64,000 nucleotides of DNA from Owenia fusiformis (Eukaryota > Annelida > Polychaeta > Sabellida > Oweniidae), in contig CAIIXF020000009.1 of NCBI GenBank assembly GCA_903813345.2, positions 37,877,759 to 37,941,758 of the forward strand, written 5' to 3'. A program made the position numbers and the translations under genes. The notes beneath the pieces were generated by a model that did no database searches, had not been told where the DNA came from, and saw nothing but the letters and a program-made list of their open reading frames with translations. This document shows positions 55,377-64,000 of this stretch, piece after piece (position 1 is the stretch's first letter; every line of letters starts with the position of its first letter).

Positions 55377-55625
55377 AGGCGTAGCCAGGGGGATGCGATG
55401 GGTGCGATCGCACCCCCCCCCCCTCCATAACCAATGAAAATAGAACCATTAGATAGAAGAAAAAAGTCTTAAAATGCTTTTTATTTGAAGCTTCTAGCTC
55501 GATTTTGAACGAAGTTGCACCAATTTTTGTAAAATTCAAAACAAATCTTCAAAAACATTTTTTATGCCACGATCGCACCAGCCCCCCCCCCCCCCCCTCC
55601 CCCGACTGAAAGCCGCTACGCCACT
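55377..55625. mobile_element. Small element with GGCGTAGC ends
   Basis: Left ATAGGCGTAGCCAGGGGG and right CCGCTACGCCACTG are inverted, enclosing GATCGCACC with C runs and its inverse. A similar left end only is at 58427-58470. Likely non-autonomous and hAT-like. Confidence 0.65.
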
Positions 55626-56584
55626 GTAACGTATAATCAATACGCTACATTTTGTATGTTCAATTTGTATACTAAAAACTGTTATTAATCCACAAATTTA
55701 GATGAAGACAAGATAAAAATTCGAATCAAGAATGAAAAGGTGTCTAAGTATATAAATCTTAAGGGTAATGCATATTTGAATTAAACAGAGGCGGGTTAAT
55801 TTATATTGTGTCATGAATTTACGCTTTTATTCAAAATTGCAGCTAAGATGCCTGTTTTATGAAAAATATCACGGAAGATGTATTCTAGATATCAGTAGTA
55901 TTCTCAGAAATTTATTATCCGAAACGGATAACATCTAGCCACTCAGACAAACAATCGCAGACATAGGCTAAGCTTGTTTATTTAACAGTTAGATTTGTTG
56001 ACTTACCGATCCGTATTTCAATCTCCGGGAAGACGTTCTTTTCACTTTGTATTTGCGTGCAGTGTAATATAAGTTGATACTTTTGTTCAAAAATGTACTT
56101 TTAATGGCTATTTTATGCCTTTTATTTTCAAATTATGTTTTGTTTTGATGTCAGTGTGAAAAGTCAAGAAACGTCAACCCCGACTTTTAATTTAAAAATG
56201 TTGGTTAATCACTTATGGCAAATCACAAGGTTGATGATGTCAACGGACCATGATCGTGGAAGGCTATCAATATCAGGTGTATTTCGCATAGAAAATAAAT
56301 GTAGCTAATTTTTCGCACTGATATGATGATGACTATTGGGCGTACATACTCGTTCTGTCATGTTACTTACATTTCATTTGCAAGTTGTCCACATATTCAT
56401 CCGACGTTTTGTTTAATCAAATTTCCCGCCCCTTGAGGTTTCCGACCAATGCATCAGTTAATATTTTCAGAATACACATTTTCCATTTTCATTTCTCTGA
56501 TAGATAAAGTCTCATTTTGAATCTGTTCGTGTATTAAAGAGTATGCTTTTATAATGCCGTGGTCACATTTGCTCAGATTTTCAG

Positions 56585-56664
56585 CACCGGCGCCCGGCCG
56601 ATGAGTATTTTGTTCAAAATTGTATTCAATTCTGAACAAAATACTCAATCGGCCGGGCGCCGTG
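56585..56664. repeat. GC-rich near-perfect palindrome
   Basis: Arms CACCGGCGCCCGGCCGATGA (and on to TTTTGTTCA) and their inverse surround a 15-base loop. It stands out in AT-rich flanks. Confidence 0.9.
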
Positions 56665-57064
56665 AGAATGAGAACATGAACATGGATAATAGGGGCACTA
56701 TCACGCTGCGTGCAGAGTCTAATTATAAACTACGAGAAGACGAAACTCTCATTTAAGAAGTGAAGTCGAACAAATGCAAAGGGTAGGGTACTATAGAAGG
56801 GGATCATATAAAAGCACGATCTACTTCACAACGCCTTTAACTTTTGTTCTTCAACTGTTGCCCTTTGTGCATTTCAAAAATAAAATATCTTAATCTGATT
56901 TGTTCCACCTTTCTTTTCGCTCAGTTCTGCAATATTATGTCCATATGTTGTTTAGGATTATGTCATTTGCGAAATAGCTGTAAGACATTATGAGAATGAA
57001 TAAGGGAGTTACCACGAAAATGTTGTTCACATGATTTTATACACATACCTGCATAACAATCGGA

Positions 57065-57728
57065 GACAGAAGTCTTAATATTGTCCAATAAAAAATAAGA
57101 ATCTAACATTTAATGATAACAAAAGGATTAATTGCTTAGTTCTCTTTGTTTTAGTCTTTGTTTTCTTAAATGCGGAAGTGTACCAACATCACCTAGATTA
57201 CATAAGAGATCATCTAACAGTCTAAAATTGCTTTTAATTGCAAGTTAATGCATTCCGACCAAAATTTGTATACCTGTAATTTGGGGGGGGGGCGATGTTA
57301 CATCACATAACTACAACGTTCATATAGAAATATACAATAAGCATGTCCGTATAAAAGCTAAAATTATAAAAACTCATTTCAAAGTCATTCTGTTCATGGA
57401 AGCGTCAAGTTATGAAAAACAATGCTAAACACTCAAACAAATCGACTTGATTACCTTTGAAAACTTCTTGAGAGGAAATGGACAAATGTATTTTTCTAAC
57501 TCATTAGAACGTCTGTCTGATTGAAATACTATTTTTTAAATACAAACATAAATGATTTAATCTTGGTCAGAAGTCTGAACATTGTCCAACAAAATAATAA
57601 GAATCTAACATTTAATGATTACAAAAGGATTAATTGCTATATAGTCTTTGTCTTAGTCTTTGTTTTTCTAACGGCGGAAGTGTACCAACATCACCTTGAT
57701 TACAGAAGAGTCTAAAATTGCTTTTAAT
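57065..57728. repeat. Direct duplication of about 165 bp, 490 bp apart
   Basis: 57065-57235 and 57566-57728 share AAGAATCTAACATTTAATGA, ACAAAAGGATTAATTGCT and GCGGAAGTGTACCAACATCA. No ORF conserved between the copies. Confidence 0.85.
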
Positions 57729-60700
57729 TCCCGGGTTTTAATCCGGGGTTTTAATTACATTTTATGTATAGACTTTTTTGCCTCTATTCTCATTTTTAAA
57801 CCTGTTTCTGTTTGCTGATTTAACAATTGTGATAAATTATTCAGTTAGTGTCGAAATCAAAACAATTTTCTACATTATAGTCCCCTCCTCTTGCACTGAC
57901 TAAATATTAAAATAAGCCAGTCTGATTGCGAATTTACAAATCCTGTAAAAGTAGCTTCAAACCGCCTTTTAATCAGAGAAAACAATAAGTTAATTCATCT
58001 GATTGCGAAAATACGAATCAATCTGATTATCTGATCTCCATGCTATTTGATTCGTGCATTATCTACAAGTCAGTCGGGCAGGGTGAAATTATTTCATTTG
58101 AAAACAGAAGTAAATATCAGAACCCCTCTAGCATAACTATTCGGAAGAAATTCATACAAAAATAAGGTACACAACTGATGAAGGGTCCCACACAATGCAC
58201 GCACCCCTCTCCTCCTCCTCCGTGTTTGCCCACACACGACCATATTTGACAATTTTTCTAAAAGCGTTTTCCCCTGGAATATAGGTGTAGCGGTTGCCAG
58301 AAGTCGCACAGCTTGGGAGTCAGGGTATCCTGATCCATGCCTCAACGCCTGGCGGGTCTGATATTTAGAGGGGGCGCAAGAATTATTTTAGAGGGCGGGG
58401 TAAACGTAAAAGTTGCTAAAATATCCATAGGCGTAGCCAGGAGGGGGGGGGGGTGCGATGGGTGCGATAACAATAGGCTTTATATATGCTTTAATGTTTT
58501 ATTTATCATGATGCTTTTATGTAGGCTATTAATTACAGTTCTTTTTGCAATATAAAACTGGTATGTTTATGCAAATTCCGATTGGACTAATATAAAGGGA
58601 TATTGTTTCATTATGTGGACTTGAGAAAGTCCGACATACTCATTGCTTTCAACCCAAAACTTAAAATAGGAAGTTATCAAGATCCCAAAAACACGATCGC
58701 TACTTAAACAATACGTTTGTAAAATCCCGGCGATCGAAATGCAATCAAACTTTCGCAATCAGGTGCCTAATTAGTCTTTTGATCTCTAAAGTTTTACGAC
58801 TGAACGTTTCAATGAACTCGTGAGAAGCAAACGCAATCATCATTTTTCTAGTAAATCTAAAATAGAGTAAAACCCAGGGAAAAATATCGCGTGTTCATAG
58901 GAATTAGGCATATTTCAATTTTGAAATAACAAAAGTAAGTCTCGGAATAATTTTCCAAGCATTCCCTGCTTTGATGCGTTTTTATTGCAAGGGCCGTTTA
59001 GCGCCGATATGAATTCATTATAGGGCATTAGGGTTGTGCTTTATTTGTTTTATTTATATAAATGTTATAAAATGTGTACGACACTTTAATGAATTATTTT
59101 TAGGGTTACAATGCATATTTGACTTTTCCCTCTATACGTTTAAAATTCATCTTTATACTTTTATTAGTTTGCTTCAATAAAATTAACATTGGATCCCAGA
59201 CAGTTATCAAATTCTCAGACATTTGATTAATATAGATATTTGTACTTCCTTTGACCAGTGGTGCCGGTGTGACTGAGATTCGAATCTAATCTGTTTCATT
59301 TTTATGTAAATTGAGAGGAATAAAGTTTTATTTTAAGCGTTTTAACAATCTTAACGTTTGGCGTGCAGCTCAACTTAATACACAATCAAAGAACAGAATA
59401 CAGAAATAAGAACATGCCTTTTATTTGTTATTCAAGCTTGTGGAAGGATAAAGACAAAGGGGTCGCGGCTATCGCGATGAGGCCATCTTATTTCTAGGAA
59501 TTATTTCTGCCTGTCATTCCTTAAACCGGCTTCGTTAAACAGTGCCAAAATATATAAGTCGGAGCCAAAAGCAAGACTATTTTTATATTTAAATCCCCTC
59601 ACCTTGTCAATGTCTATGCCTGCATCTGGTTTTCCCACCTTTGGGAGGGAGCCAATATACACATAGATTACTTACTGGTCATGGACAGGGCGGGGGGCAC
59701 AGAAGCGAACATTCTGGGGTCATAAGGGATACTTGGGGAAGGGGGAGGGGTGGTGGTGAATAGTGAAGTCCGGGAGTGAAGTTAAGGGGTACTGAAATCT
59801 TTCTTCCTATTTAGTGTTTGAATGGAGACTTGTTTCCCCACCCCGTACACTAGTAAATTTGTAAATTTTAAATATTTGATTTAGGGAGGTATTTGCAATC
59901 CAACTCTGATGATGCAAGACTAGTCAGCCAAGACTAAATAAAATTATGAACTTATTATCATTTAGACTATTGAGTTCATTAATTATAATTCCATAGATAT
60001 CATATTTAATCCTGTCAACACAATAATGGTATTAATTGGCATGATATGTAGTCAGAGACGGTTTAAAAAGTTGTTTAGATTAATGATAGTATTAGGAAAA
60101 ATCCTAACTCAAAGTTTTTGTTCTCTCGCAATCCAGAGCAAACCACTCGCCGGGCAAGCATTCTTTAAAAACGTGAAGTTTTCACCATGTTGAGCAGTTT
60201 TGAAAATTGTCCAATTTGAACCATCGCCTTGTATATTTCTGTAACTGCCCCTTGACACTCGAGTGTAAGAATCCTTTCCACACTGTCAATGGTTTTACAA
60301 AATAGTTCATGTCAGGAAGGGGGAGGGGTGAGTGTGGAGAACAATCACTGACTGCGATTTGTATGATTGAACATTATACACTTATCATAAATTCGTAAAG
60401 AATAGTTTTAAAATAAACAGATTGTTTTATGTTATGATTGGAGTGATGTATGCATAGAAGAATGACACTACTGGTTTTGAAATATCTTAATTATCCCATT
60501 GAATGAAGCCATCAGTCCCTCTGTCCATTCTTAACTCATACTAGTGGACTGATTTGATTTAAAGGAGAAGTCTCGGTGTAGAACGTGTACACACTAATGG
60601 GAACGAATTTTACTCATTTCTATTTAGGATTCGTTCATATACTAGCGGGGCTTTAGAGCATTTACAAACGCACGAATCGTATTGTTTTAAGGCAACTTTT

Positions 60701-61234
60701 ATGACATATAATGTTTTTAAAGCTGATTAATTTTAGATTATATTCGGTTCAATTTTACAAATAATGAATAGTATTACAGTATATCGAAAACTATACAATG
60801 ATTTACATTAACTTGCGCAGACTGCAAACAATGTACATGGTTTGCGAATTTGCATGCGCGTTCTTGATAATAAGAATTAAAGGTTGAACTTAAAAATCAA
60901 ACATTTTCTTTTTTAAACATAATAAATCTTTAAATCAAGAAAATAAAAATAAGATTGATGATTGAACTCTCATAGTCAACTGCGACTGTGTCGACGCATG
61001 TTTATTTACTTAGCTAATTAGATATGTAAAATTGTTAATGGCCGCAACGGATAATACGTAAGCTGCTGTTCGGATAAGACATTTCTATATGATTAATAAC
61101 AAATCCCGGGCAGAATGTTATTCAACAGTACATGATCTTATCAGTTATTATTCAATTTGGATAATAAATCTATTATCTCGTCGTATTGATGTTTATTATA
61201 TAGTGTTTCTCGTTGTGTTTACTGTTAGTCAAAA
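57729..61234. other. Long spacer with scattered repeats
   Basis: No convincing exon. A GGCGTAGCCAGGAGGGG half-element at 58427-58470 and a few short G/C runs. The rest is unremarkable AT-rich sequence. Confidence 0.4.
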
Positions 61235-61500
61235 AGTAGTGTAGCGATTTTGTTCATATTTGGTATGTGAATACTTTAAGCATGGCACAATGTCTAATGA
61301 CATTTTGGGTAGTAGGCGGCCATTTTGAAAAATGGCCGCCATTTTTTTACGTGTGTTATTTTACATTTTTTAATATAACTTAAAAAGTAGTAGAGCGATT
61401 TTGTTCATATTTGATTTGTGAATATTCATAAGGATTGCATACTGTCTTATGAAATTTTGGGTGGTTTCTGTTCGATGGGATTCGCTACGCTTTGGCGTTG
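61235..61500. repeat. Copy of the 54603 repeat family
   Basis: GCGATTTTGTTCATATTTGG, GCATGGCACAATGTCTAATG and GGCCGCCATTTTTTTACGTG match 54990-55100. It includes a small AAAATGGCCGCC hairpin. Confidence 0.8.
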
Positions 61501-61558
61501 CCGTTGTTCTGGTTAAAATTACATTGAATGACATTTTCCAATATTTTCAATATTTCAG

Positions 61559-61798
61559 AACATTTACAATTTACAAAATGCAGAACTATCTTTAATTTTG
61601 ACTCCACTTACAGTAGTTGTTGACACATTGGGCTTCTTTTATAATACATTGGAAGGTCAATTGTATATGTGGCTCTCAACATTGTTTCCCCATGCTCTTA
61701 AATGCTGTTTTTGTACTGCTTCTACCATTAGGGATATTAAGATATCATTCAACCATAGCAGCATTATGGAATCCATCAACCTTTTAGAATCAACCTAA
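61559..61798 (+). CDS. Exon-like ORF, possible terminal exon of unknown gene
   Basis: After a TATTTCAG acceptor (AG 61557-61558) 79 codons stay open to TAA at 61796. The sequence reads like protein (LTPLTVVVDTLGFFYNTLEG, then QLYMWLSTLFPHALKCCFCT), but I do not recognise it. AATAAA lies near 62350. No upstream exon was identified between here and XPO6. It may be a single exon of a neighbouring gene or a remnant. Confidence 0.4.
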   Translation, partial: NIYNLQNAELSLILTPLTVVVDTLGFFYNTLEGQLYMWLSTLFPHALKCCFCTASTIRDIKISFNHSSIMESINLLEST

Positions 61799-62562
61799 GG
61801 TATCACTGTAAGACAGATGTTATTTTGGTTGATAATGGAAATCTGTTTGTAAGATGAGCTTTTTCAACTTCGTTCATCTAGTCTTGTTTTAAGCCCTTGT
61901 AACCCTTCTCCCCTTTACACCCCCTTTTACACCCCCCCCCCCCTTACTTCCAGTATTTCTTGTTCATACAGTATTGTAATACTGCATTAACAATGTTGCA
62001 TTTATCCAACTTTAAGGTGTAGACATGTTATAGAAGGTGCCAGTCATACTGTTACAAACTGCTGTCACTTCTCCCCAGTTTTTTTCACTAAAAATACTAA
62101 TTATAATGAAAAATGTTCAAACCTGGTAAAACAGTTACTTATTCTGTGATTTTTGAAACTGATAATTTTGATTTCAACTGGGTGCACTTTAAAATTCTCG
62201 AGTGGTTGCTATATTCAACAATACTGGTGAGGACTGAGAATGGTGAGGGTTCTAGTAGTGTATATAGAACATAAGATTTGTGATGCATCAACATGTTTAT
62301 GTTTGTATATATTATATTGTTAATAATAATTTGGTATCATAGGACTGAAAATAATAAATATAAAATATATTTTTTGAAATATCTTATTTTGTTGGATGAG
62401 TGGCAAAGTTGATGAAAAGAAAATTGCAACATACACGTTTATAAGATCATCTATCCCCATTTAAAGCCATTGCAACAACCAATAAATCACGCCATATTTT
62501 AGTTATGATAAAATATACAAAACCTTTTTTGAAGGCTATCATTCATTTTTTGTTTTATTATG

Positions 62563-63715
62563 TCACCACCAAAAAGAGGTGACATATTGTTATGGTCTCC
62601 GTTTTTTTGCGACGGCGGTTGGTGGTTGGCGTCCGGCGTCCGGCGTCTGGCGTCCGGCGTCCGGCGTCTGTAACAATTTCTTACAACTTCCTATAACTTA
62701 ACAAATACTGTTTAGACTGACTTCAATTTTTTTCTAAATCATCTACATCTTCTCAGAAGTTCAAATCTGACTTTAGATTTGACATTTGACCTTCAATGAC
62801 CTTCTCAAGGTCAAAAAGGTCTTTTTTCAACTTGCTTCACATTGACTAAATTTTTTTTCAAAATCATCTACATGTTCTCAGAAATTCAAATCTGACTTTA
62901 GATTTGACATTTGACCTTCAAATCTGACTTTAGATTTGACATTTGACCTTCAATGACCTTCTCAAGGTCAAAAAAGGTCAAAAAGGTCTGTTTTCAACTT
63001 GCTTCAAATTGACTAAATTTTTTTTTCAAAATCATCAACGTGTTCTCAGAAATTCAAATCTGACTTAAGATTTGACATTTGACCTTCAATGACCTTCTCA
63101 AGGTCAAAAAGGTCTTTTTTCAACTTGCTTCACATTGACTAATTTTTTTTTCAAAATCATCTACATGTTCTCAGAAATTCAAATCTGACTTTAGATTTGA
63201 CATTTGACTTTCAAATCTGACTTTAGATTTGACATTTGACCTTCAATGACCTTCTCAAGGTCAAAAAAGGTCAAAAAGGTCTGTTTTCAACTTGCTTCAA
63301 ATTTACCAAATTTCTTTTTCAAAATCATCTACGTGTTCTCAGAAATTCAAATCTGACTTAAGATTTGACATTTGACCTTCAAATCTGACCTTCTCAAGGT
63401 CAAAAAAGGTCAAAAAGGTCTGTTTTCAACTTGCTTCAAATTGACTAAAAAAAAATTTCAAATCATCTACGTGTTCTCAGAAATTCAAATCTGACTTTAG
63501 ATTTGACTTAAGATATGACATTTGACCTTCAATGACCTTCTCAAAGTCAAAAAAGGTCAAAAAGGTCTTTTTTCAACTTGCTTCAAATTGACAAAAAAAA
63601 ATTTTCAAAATCATCTACATGTTCTCAGAAGTTCTTCTTAAGGTCAAAAGGTATTTTCCAACTTGCTTTAAATTGACCAAATTGTTTTAGGTGGTGACAT
63701 TTTGTCATGTTAATG
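62563..63715. repeat. Largest AGGTCA-type repeat array
   Basis: Starts GTCACCACCAAAAAGAGGTGACATATTG, with a GGCGTCC minisatellite at 62629-62672, then tandem units of 120-170 bp. Each unit carries TGACCT-TCAA-TGACCT, AGGTCA-AAAA-AGGTCA and CAACTTGCTTCAAATTGAC. It ends AGGTGGTGACATTTTGTCATG. The best composite is at 62944-62980. Confidence 0.9.
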
Positions 63716-64000
63716 CCTTGTTTGTATCTTGTCTGTATCTGGTATTTTTAAATTCAAAGCTGATTTTTCAAGTTTCATCAAATATCTGTGTGAAATGCCT
63801 ATACTCTGCCAATATCATCATTTCTAGATTATATGAGTACTTAGAAATACAAGTATAATCTTGGATATCAACATTGTACTATTTTCATCTTGGAATGTAG
63901 AGACTTTGTAGCAGTATGAAGCATGTTTTGGAAACTCTGTTTTACAAAATATTTCAAGATCAAAGTTGTTTCAAGGCCAGGATGGTTGAATGAGCATAAA

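Overview
The window is eukaryotic: AT-rich sequence, long introns with GT/AG boundaries, and dense interspersed repeats of the kind seen in marine invertebrate genomes. Protein similarity is to bilaterian animals. I would guess a lophotrochozoan or an ambulacrarian/hemichordate, but the sequence alone does not settle the phylum.

One host gene spans most of the window. It is an exportin-6 (XPO6) orthologue on the + strand, in 22 coding exons from 400 to 53974. The exons join in consistent phase into 1137 codons; only the initiator Met (and any 5' UTR exon) lies upstream of the window. Two of its introns are very large and hold whole other genes.

Intron 2 (1065-16371) holds three tandem same-strand paralogues of a secreted protein: signal peptide, a cysteine-rich N-terminal domain I do not recognise, and a C-terminal von Willebrand factor D-like domain ending in a CGNFDG motif. 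Copies 1 and 2 are intact (488 and 494 aa). Copy 3 is divergent, lacks one intron and has an in-frame TAA. The same intron has a decayed small secreted-protein-like gene, a LINE reverse-transcriptase tail and several repeat arrays.

Intron 20 (25992-53174) holds three genes on the opposite strand: a type II membrane glycosyltransferase with the DXD sugar-binding domain (386 aa, two exons), and two paralogous TIMP-like metalloproteinase inhibitors, TIMP-A (239 aa, seven exons) and TIMP-B (217 aa, six exons). The TIMPs lie in a tandem segmental duplication of about 10-13 kb whose left copy also carries a truncated copy of XPO6 exon 21. The two copies later took different insertions. TIMP-A received a young LTR retroelement, itself split by a 1.3 kb foldback transposon with an 8-bp target duplication, and a hairpin MITE. 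TIMP-B received a higher-order tandem repeat, an inverted repeat pair, G-rich arrays and other foldback elements.

From 53975 to the end there is the XPO6 3' UTR and then repeat-rich sequence, with one unassigned exon-like ORF at 61559-61798. A repeat family in four places is made of tightly spaced AGGTCA/TGACCT half-sites. No rRNA, tRNA or CRISPR array was recognised.
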